Assembly: GCF_950295315.1 (NCBI RefSeq)
Contig: NC_080168.1
Span: 3,790,574-3,854,573, forward strand
Direction of reading: 5' to 3'
DNA: 64,000 nucleotides
From: Erinaceus europaeus
Lineage: Eukaryota > Chordata > Mammalia > Eulipotyphla > Erinaceidae
Below are positions 1 to 10,757 of this stretch, piece by piece. Each line of letters begins with the position of its first letter. Position 1 is the first letter of the stretch. Under the pieces are notes generated by a model that saw nothing but the letters and a program-made list of their open reading frames with translations, had not been told where the DNA came from and ran no database searches. A program made the position numbers and the translations under genes.

Positions 1-163
1 TAAGAGAAAAGGAAAAAAGAAATAAAGAAAGGCAGGATGGAAGGAAGGAAGGAAGGGAGGGAGGGAGGAAGGAAGGGAGGAAGGAAGGGAGGGAGGGAGG
101 GAGGGAGGGAGGGAGGGAGGGAGGAAGGAAGGAAGGAAGGAAGGAAGGGAAGGAAGGAAGAAA
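1..163. repeat. (GGAA/GGGA)n purine-rich microsatellite
   Basis: Almost pure purine tract of GGAA and GGGA tetranucleotides, with GGGA units concentrated at 83-123. It is cut by the window start, so its full size and any parent element are unknown. Confidence 0.9.
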
Positions 164-851
164 ATGATTGTAGGAAACTGTGGAGTCATAAGACAGGCAC
201 CCAGGCATGACCCTTGTTCAAAAGGGGGCGGGAATGGTAATAAAATAAGGCAACTACTTAGTTAAGTCTTTGTGCTACAATCCCTTCATCAATAAAGCAA
301 ATATGAAGCCCATGCTGCATTTACAGTGAGCATATGAAGAGCACACTGCTGGAGAGAGCAGGGATGGCCTGGGGCAAGGGCACACTGCTCCGGGGTGCAC
401 AATGCCCTGTCTACAGCTCAAGTGTGAACCTCCCTCCGTATCGCATGGAAGGTGCTATGGCACAGAGAAAGCTTGGATACTCTGGTTTCTCTCCCTCTCT
501 TTCTTCCTTTCTCCGTCTTGTCTCTCTCTTTCTCTGAATGAAAATGTTAGCCCAGGAGTGGCAAAGTTGCACATATTTGAAGTCTGGATCTGTAAGAAAG
601 GAAAGGAAGAGAGAGACAGGAAGAAGAGACATGGAAAGGGGAAAATAAAACAATGAATAGAAAAACAAACCAGGTAGAATATAATAACTAGTTCATGTTT
701 ATCTCTTTAGCATCTAGCTTAAGTCCAATCAATTGTGCTGCGAAGGACAATCTCCACAGTAGAGTCCTTTTCAAACTCGTTATACTTGTTGCCTTGTTAA
801 ACTGGTCCCCTTTGGTAGTATGGTGAAATCTATGAATTCCTTCTCAAAATT
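164..851. other. No gene seen; single-copy-looking DNA
   Basis: About 690 bases with no recognisable repeat. A CT-rich patch lies at 480-535. The short open frames here (up to 85 codons) are on both strands and low in complexity, so I do not call genes. Confidence 0.5.
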
Positions 852-1140
852 ATTTTTTTAAATATTTATTTATTCTCTTTGGTTGCCCTTGTTGTTTTAT
901 TGTTGTAGTGATTATTGTTGTTATTGATGTCGTCATTGTTGGATGGACAGAGAGAAATAGAGAGAGGAAGGGAAGACAGAGAGAGAGAGAGAAAGATAGA
1001 TACCAGCAGACCTGCTTCACCGCTTGTGAAGCGACGCCCCTGCAGGTGGGGAGCCGGGGGCTTGAACCCGGGATCCTTCAGCCAGTCCTTGAGATTTGCG
1101 CCACATGTGCTTAACCTGCTGCGCTACGGCCCAACTCCCA
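852..1140 (-). mobile_element. SINE-A, near full length
   Basis: Reverse complement of the tRNA-derived SINE. A-rich tail side at 852-875, GA-rich module at 948-1000, B-box complement GGCTTGAACCC near 1058-1068 and 5' end (GCGCTACGGCCCAACTCCC) at 1121-1139. Confidence 0.85.
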
Positions 1141-1559
1141 GAATTGTTTTTTCTAATTATATAAGCTGACATTAGTTTTGGACTAATGTTGCCAGTTGTA
1201 AATATCCTTAATATAGATATTAAAACATGCAAAAATAAAGGTATGGCATAGTAATATCATTGTCTCCCTAAATCGCAACACCTAGCCACAGATCTAACTG
1301 TTGGACTCTCAAAGAAGTGATAAAAGTTAAGCTATGTTGTAAAGTATCTGCATCAGCAAGTGCAAGATAAACATTATCTCAAAGACTCTGGTATGGAAAA
1401 GGCACTCTAGTGTCGGCAGCTTCAGTTCACAGTGGAAGGAAATGTTAAGCTCCCTCCCTTTAGTGGTCATTGAAAAGAAAAGGTGCAGAGGAGTTTCCCA
1501 ATGCAATTTAGTAGAGTTGCTAAATTCTCGTAAGCCCAGGTTAAGAACATAGATAGGAG
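1141..1559. other. No feature seen
   Basis: About 420 bases of ordinary AT-leaning sequence between two SINEs, with no repeat or exon signal that I recognise. Confidence 0.4.
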
Positions 1560-1850
1560 GGAGCCAGGACGGTAGTGCAGTGGATTAAGTGCGCATGGCA
1601 CAAAGCCCAAGGACGGTCATAAGAATCTTGGTTTGAGCCCCTGGCTCCCCACCTGCAGGGGAGTCGCTTCACAGGCGGTAAAGCAGGTGTCTGTCTTTCT
1701 CTCCCTCTCTCTGTCTTCCCCGTCTCTCTCCATTTCTTTCTGTCTATCCAACAACAATGACAGCAGTAACAACAATAATAGTAACATAGATGATAAACAA
1801 CAAGGGCAACAAAAAGAGAACATTAATTAATTAACTAATTAAAAGAGCAG
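1560..1850 (+). mobile_element. SINE-A, near full length
   Basis: Head (GGAGCCAGGACGGTAGTGCAG) at about 1559, degenerate B box near 1632, pyrimidine module 1695-1745 and tail with AACAAGGGCAACAAAAAG at 1797-1815, followed by an AATT-rich end. Confidence 0.85.
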
Positions 1851-2541
1851 GTTTGAAGTTTGGTATATAAAAACTCATGAAGGGTACTAAAAGTGATTCA
1901 AGGAAACTGTGCACTGTGCCTTTTCTTAACCATGTGCTTTGCAGGAGAAACCAGATGACTCATGAGAGACGGGTAAGTATGCTCCAGTGTTTTTGACTTG
2001 GCAGAACAAGTTGTGAGTTTTCAGAGACAAAATGGCCTCCTCCAGCTTTTTCTAGTGCTTTCTTTCAAACATAGTTCTATGTAGACACCTACTGCTTAGT
2101 GGCTTAATTATTGCACTCAAAAAACGTAAATAGGATACTTTGGCTTTGGTTTGAGAGGAAATGTGTCCCATTTACAATGCTGGCATCATGTTGACGTGTG
2201 AGGCAATTTGCACTAGAGAAAGCTCTTTTTTTCCCTTTGGGCTGGAGCCAGGAATTTTGATAATGTTCCCCTATTTCTGATTGAATCCTGGGTCATTGCC
2301 CTACTAGAATTGTCAGTCTTTCTTAATTTGAATTATGCCCCCTTTAAAAAAAATAATACTAAAATAAAAAAAGAATCCTACGTTCTTGGTACTTTTTCGT
2401 TTTGATGTCTTTAATTTGCATTCGTGTGGCGGGGGAGACACAGGAAAGGTGAGAAGGATATTCAGTAATTAAATCAATTGGATGCCATTGATAATCATCT
2501 GGATAATTCTAAATCTATACTTTTCTTAAGATTGGTAAAGT
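1851..2541. other. No feature seen
   Basis: About 690 bases without a recognisable element. A short A/T run at 2341-2372 may be a decayed retroposon tail, but no body is visible beside it. Confidence 0.4.
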
Positions 2542-2817
2542 GAGAGGACCAGGTGGTAGTGCACATAGTTAAGCACATATAGTATTAAGCACAAAGGCCT
2601 TCACAAGGATCCCAGTTCAAGCCACAGCTACCCACCTGCAGGGGTGGGCGGCACTTTACAAATGAAGTAGGTTTGTAGGTGTCTGTCTTCCTCTCTCTAT
2701 CTCCCCCTCCTCTCTCAATTTCTCTCTTATCCTATCCAATAAATTGTGGCGGGAGGGATAGCCACCAGGAACAGTGGATTTGTGATGTTGGCCCTGGAGG
2801 CAAAAATAAATAAATAG
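2542..2817 (+). mobile_element. SINE-B with extended 3' module
   Basis: Head GAGGACCAGGTGGTAGTGC at 2544, B-box-like CAGTTCAAGCC near 2612 and CT module 2680-2740. After CTATCCAATAAAT come GCCACCAGGAACAGTGG and GGCCCTGGAGGC, the extra 3' module of the longer subfamily, then AAATAAATAAATA. Confidence 0.8.
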
Positions 2818-3111
2818 TGCTAAAGTTAGAAGAGTATTTATTTGCACTAAAATGTTGACAAGGCATGGGAAAAAAAAAAGATTTTTCTGTCCCCTCCCTG
2901 GCTTAGTAACCCTGAAAAACGTGAATTGTACTCATCTGTGAGAATGAAGACGCTGTAGCCTAGCTCATGAGGCTGTTGGAAGGATTACATGGGACCTTCT
3001 GTTAACTATTTTACACCATGTAACTACACTCTCATTCCGACAACACCTGAATTCTATCCTCAGTTTTACATTGTTGCTACAAATTGACTTTATTGACCAA
3101 GTGAAACAGAG

Positions 3112-3332
3112 CTGAGGGCCCAGGTAGTAGAGCACACTCCAGGATTAAGGTTCAAGTCCCCTGTTTCCATCTGTGGTGGGCAGGCTTCATGAGTATGGGA
3201 GCAGTGCTACAGGTTTCTCTCTCTCTCCCTCCCTCTCTCTGTCTGTCTCTCTCTCTCTGTCTCTCTCTCTCTCAGTCTCTCTCTGCCAAACCCTCTATCA
3301 AACAAGAATATGAAAAGAAATAGAAAAAAAAA
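3112..3332 (+). mobile_element. SINE-B, diverged, with expanded CT module
   Basis: Head GAGGGCCCAGGTAGTAGAGC at 3113 and a B-box-like GGTTCAAGTCC at 3150. The pyrimidine module (3215-3285) has become a run of CTCTCTGT units. Ends in an A-run at 3326-3335. Confidence 0.75.
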
Positions 3333-3770
3333 AAGTCTGTCAGTTGGGAGAAGAAGAGTCATAGCACGTGTATTCACCAAGTCCTAGTAAGAGCCTGGTG
3401 GGAGATACAGATAAATGCACACTAGCAACATAATAAATAATGATATAAGAAATAGACGGTGCTAAAATAATTCAGTATATTAGCAAAGAAAAAGTCAAAT
3501 TAACTCTTAGACTCGGTGGAATTCTGGCGATTGGCCAAGGGAAGGAGGAAGGGAGGAGAAAAAAATAGGTAGAGGTCCCCCCATTTTGAAAGGGAGTGCT
3601 AGAAATTCCATGGTGAAATCTGGTGAGTTGTACACCAAAGAGAAGCTCTGCTCCCACAATTATATGGAGTGGCAAACCAATGACATGTCTACAGAATGTG
3701 TTTCAAAATAATTTAAAGATTAAGAGAAAGAATTTAACCTACATAATTTTTTTTTTTTTAATCAATAAAT
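3333..3770. other. No feature seen
   Basis: About 440 bases with no identifiable repeat. A T-run at 3748-3758 precedes the next SINE. Confidence 0.4.
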
Positions 3771-4031
3771 CAGGGATTCCGGCGGTAGTGCTGCGGGTTA
3801 AGCGCACGTGGCACAAAGCGCAAGGACCAGTGAGGATCCCGCTTTGAGCCCCGGGCTCCCCACCTGCAGGGGAGTCGCTTCACAGGTCTGCAGGTGTCTG
3901 TCTTTCTGTCTCCCCCTCTCTATCTTCCCCTCCTCTCTCCATTTCTCTCTGTCCTATCCAAGGACTACAACAACAACAAAAAAAAAAAAAACAAGGGCAA
4001 CAAAAGGGAATAAATAAATAAATAAATAAAG
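3771..4031 (+). mobile_element. SINE-A, near full length
   Basis: Head GGGATTCCGGCGGTAGTGC at 3772, A box TAGTGCTGCGG, CpG-containing GCGCACGTGGCACAAAGCGC at 3801-3820, CT module 3898-3955 and an (AATA)n tail at 4010-4030. Few changes from the family pattern, so it looks young. Confidence 0.9.
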
Positions 4032-4087
4032 CAATAAATCAGTGTCTTGAATTATAAAAATGAAACCATAACAAAAAAAAATTCTTC

Positions 4088-4295
4088 AGAGCTACGTGGT
4101 GACACACCTGACTGAGTGCGCATGCTCAATACACAAGGATCCAGGTTCAGACCCCCAGCTCCCAGCTGCAGGGGGAATAGCTTCACAAGAGGTGAAACAG
4201 GACTGCAGATATCTCTTTTCTTTTCTCTTTTTCTATCTCTCCTCGTGACTTCTCTCTGTCTCTACCCAAATAAACAAACATACAAAATTTAAAAA
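4088..4295 (+). mobile_element. SINE-B, diverged
   Basis: AGAGCTACGTGGTGACACACC head at 4089, B-box-like AGGTTCAGACC at 4143, GCTGCAGGGGG at 4166, CT module 4210-4260 and CTCTACCCAAATAAACAAA end. Confidence 0.75.
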
Positions 4296-4400
4296 AATGA
4301 TTTTTCTACTAAAGGGTATTTGAGTCACTAGAATTCATAAGATCTATTGAAATGCTAATTTAAAGCACTGACGATGGTTTTCTGATTGGTACTGATACTT

Positions 4401-4414
4401 TCGGTCATATTTTA
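4401..4414. repeat. Left target-site duplication of L1-like X element
   Basis: TCGGTCATATTTTA here is repeated exactly at 5651-5664. The two copies bracket the 1.24 kb minus-strand insertion, which shows it is a single retrotransposition event. Confidence 0.9.
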
Positions 4415-5650
4415 TTTTATTTATTTATTTATTTTTATTTTTATGATTTTTTTTTAATTTTTTATTTAAGAAAGGATTAGTGAACAAAAGCATAAGGTAG
4501 GAGGGGTACAACTCCACACAATTCCCACCACCCAATCCCCATAACCCACCCTCTCCCATGATAGCCTTCCCATTCTCTAGCCCTCTGGGAGCATGGACCC
4601 AGGGTCATTGAGGGTTGCAGAAGGTAGAGGGTCTGGCTTCTGTAATTGCTTCCCCGCTGAACATGGGCGTTGACTGGTCGGTCCATACTCCCAGTCTGCC
4701 TCTCTCTTTCCCTAGTAAGGTGTGTCTCTGGGGAAGCTGAGCTCCAGGACACATTGGTGGGGTCTTCAATCCAGGGAAGCCTAGCCAGCATCCTGGTGGC
4801 ATCTGGAACCTGGTGATTGAAAAGAGAGTTAACATACAAAGCCAAACAATTTGTTGAGCAATCATGGATCCCAAGCTTGGAATAGTGGAGAGGAAGTGTT
4901 AGGGAGGTACTCACTGCAAACTCTAGTGTAATCCTGCTTTCAGGTATATATTTTGCAGTAGTTTATGGATACGTGTGCACATACGCTCTCTCTCACAGAA
5001 ACTGGTGTATGTCTAGGTTATGGGACTTTGTTAGAAAGTGAACTACCTGAGATGAAATTAGAGTGTACTATAAAAGGAAAGGTCTCACCCGAGTAATGAA
5101 GCTGAAGGGTTGTCATTCCACACGTGAAGTCTCTGGATACACTCTGAGGTGAAGCATGTTGAGATGGCAATCGTTGCTTTGGTTAGGTTGTGATCGGCGG
5201 ATGCAATATTATTTGGTATGGATTGGGAGATGTATACGGGAAAGTGAGCCCTATCCAAGGGTGCCAGGACTGGGGGAAGTAGGGGCTCTATAGTGAAGAT
5301 GTGAGGTTCCTGCTGTCTTAGGGTTCAAAAAGACAATCAATAGTTAATATTATCATCACATTATTTGTTAATTGGGTTAACTTTGAAAAGTCCCTTTGTT
5401 ATGGTTTGCTGTACAGTACCCAGTATCTTGTATATAGCTGTGCTATTGGAAGCTTCTAATCTACTTGGTCTAGGCTTTTGAGAGAGTCCGCATATCAAAT
5501 ACGTAGCCTATCTATTAAAAAGATTCAGTTTGTCTTTTGAGAACCTTTGAGACATACAATTGATTTCCCCCTCTCATATTAATTAACTACTGATTTATAT
5601 GTCTACATTTTGCTAGGAGTGTACATAAACACCATTCCCACCACCAAAGG
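4415..5650 (-). mobile_element. L1-like X retroposed 3' end, 5'-truncated
   Basis: Read on the minus strand, the insert runs from GGTGGTGGGAATGGTGTTTA at its 5' end to an A-rich end (T-rich on plus at 4415-4470). It carries the family motifs CAATTCCCACCACCCAATC (plus 4520) and CTTCTGTAATTGCTTCCCCG (plus 4637). Poly(A) plus perfect 14-bp TSDs is the hallmark of L1-type target-primed reverse transcription. No reverse transcriptase is encoded; a 145-codon minus-strand frame at 4477-4914 is fortuitous. The most likely identity is a long L1 3' UTR, but the element class is inferred, not proven. Confidence 0.75.
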
Positions 5651-5664
5651 TCGGTCATATTTTA
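5651..5664. repeat. Right target-site duplication of L1-like X element
   Basis: Exact copy of the 14 bases at 4401-4414. Confidence 0.9.
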
Positions 5665-7730
5665 AACCATAAGAGAAGGGCAATGTTCTCAGACTTTGTT
5701 GTTGTTGTTTCTCAGGATTGATACCACACACTTGGAGGGGAAAGGCAGACACTTTAACCCAGTTACCAAGTAATTTTTTTTTTTAAATATCTAAAATATT
5801 AAATTAGATTGGGCCAATGTTTTAAAGTGAAGCTCAGTTCCCAAATTCAAAACCTGGAAGACTGATGTTGCTGTAAACAGGAAAAAATATATATTGCATA
5901 TCCATATGTATATTTCAAATATATCTGACCCATGAAATCCTGAACTAATAAAGATAAACAAGTTCTAAGCTCCAAAGAAGATGAAAGGTGGAAATCCATT
6001 CTCATTTAACTGGCAAAGTAGTTTCACCACTCAGTTTATTCACTTGTCATTCTGCATACTGATTGAGACTGTTAATTCTGGTCAATCAGAACAGTTCAAT
6101 AATTAGGAGTTCAGGGCTTTTTGTCTTGTGTATTTTTCTTTCCCTTTTCTTCTTCACCAGACTGGGGCCTTTGTGATTAAACAGTGACAGACTTCATGAA
6201 ACTTACAGAAGTGAGAGAGAGATGCAGGCAAAAACAAGAAACTAAGTGTGATTCATATTCCAGTGTGCTTGCTTTCAAAAGCCTCTGTTCCATTATGTAG
6301 CACCATTAAAATTCAGAGTAAGATCTACAATGACAATGACATAAATTTCATCCTAGAAATTCACAATTTCGGATTGTGCATGGGTCCCGGCACTGTCTGA
6401 GACTGTGAGTTATCATTATTTTAAGTGACAAAACCTCGCATGCTCTTGTGGGGAATCCTTGATCGCTTTCCCAAGCTGACATTATTTCTCAAGGGAACGA
6501 AGCTTCCCTTTTAAAGAGCCTTGCATTTAAAAGACATGGCATCCCCCACCCCCACCCCCCAAAAAAAACAGTCTGTCTGGTTTCTCACAGACCCATTTTC
6601 CAGGCTCGGCCACGTGGCCGGAAGCTGAGTGCAAGCTGTTGCTGAACCAGGTGGACCTTATTTTCACAGTCTCACATCCAGTTTGCTGTCTGTCATCACA
6701 TGGACTTAATGTCAAGAAATGACAGGCCTCAAATATCGATGGGCAAATGCTTGTGGATTCAGAAACTTGGCACTTACCCAAAATAGCCAAATCTTAATGA
6801 ACGTGTAAAACGAACCAGAAAAAAAAAAAAAAAAAAAACAGGCTGTTTTGTGAATTGTCCTTATTTTTTTTTTTTTTCACATGGGTTCAAAAATGCATAC
6901 CACTAGAGAAAACTGTCCTTTTGATATTTTAAGACAAGACTGTGTTTTTTTTGTTGTTGTTGTTGTTTGTTTGTGTTTTAAGTTTCAGTATCTGACTTTA
7001 GAACCCAGTTTAGAATAGGGAAGATACCTCTGTAAGAGAAACAGAATCCATTTCTTCAAAAATGTGCTATGCACTTAAAATATTTACTTGAGAGTATTTT
7101 TTTTATTCATCTTGTTTTCTTTAGGTTTCTCTACACCCACCCACCCCCGTAGTTCTCCACAGCAGTGATGTTTTAGAGGGAATCTGGAATTAATTCACTT
7201 TCTATTTCAGAGTGCCTTAACCTCTCAGAGAAGCCACCTATCTGCAGGCAATGTCTCCTGAGTGACAGGTGTGCTGACTAGAGTCCTGTATGTCTCAAAA
7301 ACGCCCCATGCTGCTGTTTCGTAGTGTAGTGTCACTGTCTGCATTGTGTGGCTTCTGCTTGGGACTGAGAGGAGGGAAGAGAACAGTTAGGACTGTGAAT
7401 ATTCTGTGGGAAAAAAGCACAGTAGCTTGACTGCTGAAGTGAATAGATTCTCTTAACCATTCCATGCTAACAAATTGTCCTTTTAAAAAAAAATCACTAG
7501 CATGAGAGATGTGTTCAGTGCATAAAAAAGCAAATATGTCATTGTAATTTTTAATGTTTTTATTGTCTATGTATTGTCATTATGAGGGTTTCATCTCTTC
7601 AGGCTGTCTTTTCCCAATAGACAGGCGGAAAGGTGGAAGGATAACTCAAGAGTATACTCTCCCCCCTCTTATCCCACCCCTAAATAGTGTGGGCCTGCTT
7701 CTTACCTGGCCAGCTTCACATCACCTCTTC
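5665..7730. other. 2 kb repeat-poor stretch, no gene seen
   Basis: Mostly single-copy-looking sequence. It holds a C-run/A-run junction at 6545-6569, an A-run at 6819-6838, a T-run at 6864-6877 and a (TTG)n patch at 6950-6970. No exon-like open frame with splice signals stands out. The 5990-6480 part is balanced in composition and could be a conserved non-coding element, which cannot be judged without alignment. Confidence 0.4.
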
Positions 7731-7734
7731 CCTT

Positions 7735-8090
7735 TCCTCTCCTCTCCTCTCCTCTCCTCTCCTCTCCTCTCCTCTCCTCTCCTCTCCTCTCCTCTCCTCT
7801 CCTCTCCTCTCCTCTCCTCTCCCCTCCCCTCCCCTCCCCTCCCCTCCCCTCCCCTCCCCTCCCCTCCCCTCCCCTCTTTCCTCCCCTCCCCTCCCCTCCC
7901 CTCTCTCCTCTCCTCTCCTCCCCTCTCTCCTCTCCTCTCCTCTCCTCTCTTCTCTTCCCCTCCCCTCCCCTCCCTTCCCTCCCCACCCCTCCCTTCCCCT
8001 CCCCTCCCCTCCCTTCCCTCCCCACCCCTCCCTTCCCCTCCCCTCCCCTCAACTCCCCCCTCCTCTCCTCCCCTCTCCTCTCCTCTCCTT
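7735..8090. repeat. (CCTCT)n / (CCCCT)n pentanucleotide array
   Basis: Long polypyrimidine array. Pure CCTCT units run from about 7736 to 7820, CCCCT units from 7821 to 7875, and mixed CCTCT, CCCCT and CCCTT blocks with CCCCACCCC interruptions continue to 8090. The purine strand has dense GGGGA runs able to form G-quadruplexes or triplex DNA. The 181-, 162- and 116-codon frames through it are simple-repeat artefacts. Confidence 0.95.
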
Positions 8091-8095
8091 TTCTT

Positions 8096-8367
8096 TTAAA
8101 TTGCTACCAGGGCTATTGTTGGGGGTTGAAGCTTGCAGAATGAATCCACCCCCTCGAGACAACCATTATTTTTAATTATTTTATTCTCTCTCTCAATAGG
8201 ACAGAAAAACTGAAAAGTGAAGAGGAGATAGGGAAAGAGAAGAGACACCTGCAAACCTGTTTCACCACTTGTGAAGTTTCCCCTCTGTTGGTGGAGCCTG
8301 GGGACCCAAACCAGGTTCCTCGTGCAAGGTAAAGTGTGTGCTCAACTCGGTGCACCACTGCCCAATC
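8096..8367 (-). mobile_element. SINE-B with extended 3' module
   Basis: Complement of the long subfamily. The 3' module (GCTACCAGGGCTATTGTTGGG) is at 8103, the GA module at 8200-8250, and the head complement (GTGCACCACTGCCCAATCC) ends at 8368. The pentanucleotide array abuts its 3' end, so the array may have grown from this SINE's tail. Confidence 0.8.
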
Positions 8368-8475
8368 CTCACCACATCTGCCTAAAGCTCTACTTGGTGG
8401 TATGCATGTGTATGGAATGTCTATGTCCTGTCTATGTGTTCACTGAGTCGTGATACTTATGTATTTGAGGCAAAA

Positions 8476-8525
<50 letters not shown>

Positions 8526-9744
8526 AACATACAGATGTAGAACCAGGGTATGCCTACTTGAAATTCTTGTGCTGAAAGAGAAAGCAGATTCCAGAATTTG
8601 AATAATTTCATTTAGTCAATAAAAGAATAAATCATTCTTCAGCTGCTATTTTTCCTGGATGGGACTTCAGATTAGGAATTCAGTCCAACTCAGAGAAGCA
8701 CTTATACACATGTGGGCGGCAGTGGCATGGCTGATCATATTAGAGCCACAGGACGCTGGGTTACCTGTGCAGCTGTGATGAAAAGACCGTGAGCTCTCAT
8801 GCTGAGATGCAATGATGCAATGCATTGTATCATGTCATCAGCAAATGTCATTTTAATAGCACTACAAATCATTGTGACATCCACAACCTCAAACAAATCT
8901 TGTGGATATTTAAATCTGTTGATTCTTCCCAGGAGGCCAATGAAAGATATTAAAAAAAAAAAAAAAGTCAGACTCAGTCACAAAGTGGCAACATGTAAAT
9001 AGCAAAATTGTTTCAACTTTAGAGTAAACTCTAAAGTTAGCTATATGACCATCGGACAAGCCATGCTGTGACTCTTAAGGTAGTAGGCATGATTCCTTTT
9101 TGCAAAAACTTAACAGTCAGCACTCAACCTACACACCAAAAAATAGTGGTGCTGATTGATTTAATGACAGGGAGACTGGGAGAATAAATGACAGACACAC
9201 TGTTGTGTTTATTGTTTATCATTCATAGCCCTGGAATCAGAAAGAATGAAATAGCTGTAGGCTATGAAAAATACTGTCAGCAACTGGTATCAGACCATCA
9301 AGATTTCTGTAATTCACAGATAATCAAATTGGGCTTCTTCTCATATTAGAATCACTCAAGAAATATAGTGGTACTACTTAATTGGTTTTTTTTTATCACA
9401 GTGACTTAATGATTCTTTAAAATGAGTCTTTTAGAAATAAAAAGTTAAAGTCCAGACTCCAAATCATTTTAACACATTTTGAATCTACCAACAAGAATCA
9501 GATGAATGATTGGGTTGCATATATAGGAACTGTGACATTTTTAGAAGATTAATATGCCTATACATTATGCATTCCAAAACAAATACATACAAAACAGCAC
9601 ACCAAAACATTATTATAATATTTTACATGTGACTTTGCCACTTTATTTCAAATTATCATAGAATTAGACACAAATGTGGGGAGAAAGTACCAGAATAAAA
9701 ATTAAATTTTATGTGTTTTGGAGTGTGCTTTTAAAAAAGCAGAT
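8368..9744. other. No gene seen
   Basis: About 1.4 kb of single-copy-looking DNA holding one (TG)n microsatellite and an A-run at 8951-8966. AT-rich from 9360 onward. Confidence 0.4.
8477..8522. repeat. (TG)n microsatellite
   Basis: About 23 uninterrupted TG units. Confidence 0.97.
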
Positions 9745-9761
9745 ATAGGGCAGTCTTCTAT

Positions 9762-10039
9762 TTGTATTTATTTACTTATTTGCCACTAGAGTTGTTGCTG
9801 GGGCGTGGTGCCTGCATGATAAACTCAGTGCTCTTTTTCCTTTTTCTTTTCTTCGTTTACTTGATAGGACAGAGAGAAAGCAAAAGAGAATGGGAAGATA
9901 GAGAGGGAAAGACAGAGATACCTGCAGTACTGGCTTCACCACTTGTGAAACTTCCCCTCTGCAGGTGGGAGACGGGCTCAAACCCCAGTCCTTGTGTATG
10001 GTAAGGAGTGCACTTAACTAGGTATGCCACCACCAGGCC
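9762..10039 (-). mobile_element. SINE-B with extended 3' module
   Basis: TTTGCCACTAGAGTTGTTGC module at 9779, GA module 9865-9920, CCCCTCTGCAGGTGGGAGAC at 9953 and head complement GGTATGCCACCACCAGGCC ending at 10039. Confidence 0.82.
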
Positions 10040-10119
10040 ACAGGACATTCTGAAGAAACACTTACTGTCTAAGGAATGTCACTCTATGATTTTTTTTTTT
10101 TAGTACATAAAAGGAAATT

Positions 10120-10418
10120 ATGGGGAATCAGGCAGTAGTGCAGCGGCTTAAGCTCACGTGGTTCAAAGCACAAGGACCGACTTAAGGATCCTGGTTTGAG
10201 TCCCCGGCTCCCCACCTGCAGGGGAGTCGCTTCACAGGCGATGAAGCAGGTCTATAGGTGTCTTATCTTTCTCTCTCCTTCTCTGTCTTCCCCGCCTCTC
10301 TCCATTTCTCTCTGTCCTATCCAACAATGATGACATCAGTAGCAACAATAATAATAGCTACAGCAACAATAAAAAATTACAAGGGCAACAAAAGGGAAAA
10401 TAGATAAATATTTTTTAA
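10120..10418 (+). mobile_element. SINE-A, near full length
   Basis: Head TGGGGAATCAGGCAGTAGTG at 10121, A box TAGTGCAGCGG, B-box region GGTTTGAGTCC at 10192, CT module 10260-10310 and ACAAGGGCAACAAAAGGG at 10380. Confidence 0.87.
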
Positions 10419-10468
10419 AAAGGAAAATATGAAGTCACAAATGCTACTATCAGAAAAATTTGAAAACT

Positions 10469-10757
10469 TGGGGACCAGACACTGGCAAACTTGTGAGAAC
10501 ACCATGCACAAGGACCTTGGTTCAAGCCCCTGGTCCCCCACAGTAGGAGAGAAAAATCATGAGTGGTGAAGTGGTATAAGTATCTCTCTCTTTCTCTCTA
10601 TCTCCCACTTCCCTCAATTTTTCTATGTCTCTACCAAAAAGATGAAAAAAAAATTGTGTGTGTGTGTGTGTGTGTGTCTAAATGATGTGGGGAATTCATT
10701 GTGTACGTATTGACCCCCAGCAGTAACTCTGGTAATGGTGAGTAAATAAATAAATAC
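10469..10757 (+). mobile_element. SINE-B split by an internal (TG)n
   Basis: Head GGGGACCAGACACTGGC at 10470, B box GGTTCAAGCCC at 10518, CT module 10580-10610. After GTCTCTACCAAAAAG an expanded (TG)n interrupts, then the extra 3' module (CCCCCAGCAGTAACTCTGG, 10711-10733) and a (AATA)n tail follow. This shows a microsatellite expanding between two SINE modules. Confidence 0.7.
10655..10677. repeat. (TG)n microsatellite inside SINE-B
   Basis: Eleven or so TG units located at the SINE body/3'-module junction. Confidence 0.9.

Noticed and set aside
4477..4914. 145-codon minus-strand frame
   Set aside because: It falls inside an L1-like non-coding repeat. Similar frames recur at 37037 and 47513 with the repeat and contain different stops, so it is not under coding constraint.
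5695..5790. Possible minus-strand SINE-C (CTCAGGATTGATACCACACA)
   Set aside because: Only a short B-box-like stretch; no tail or body can be followed.
7554..8175. Open frames of 181, 162 and 116 codons
   Set aside because: They run through the CCTCT/CCCCT array and encode only Ser-Pro-Leu or Gly-Glu repeats; artefacts of a simple repeat with no stop codons.
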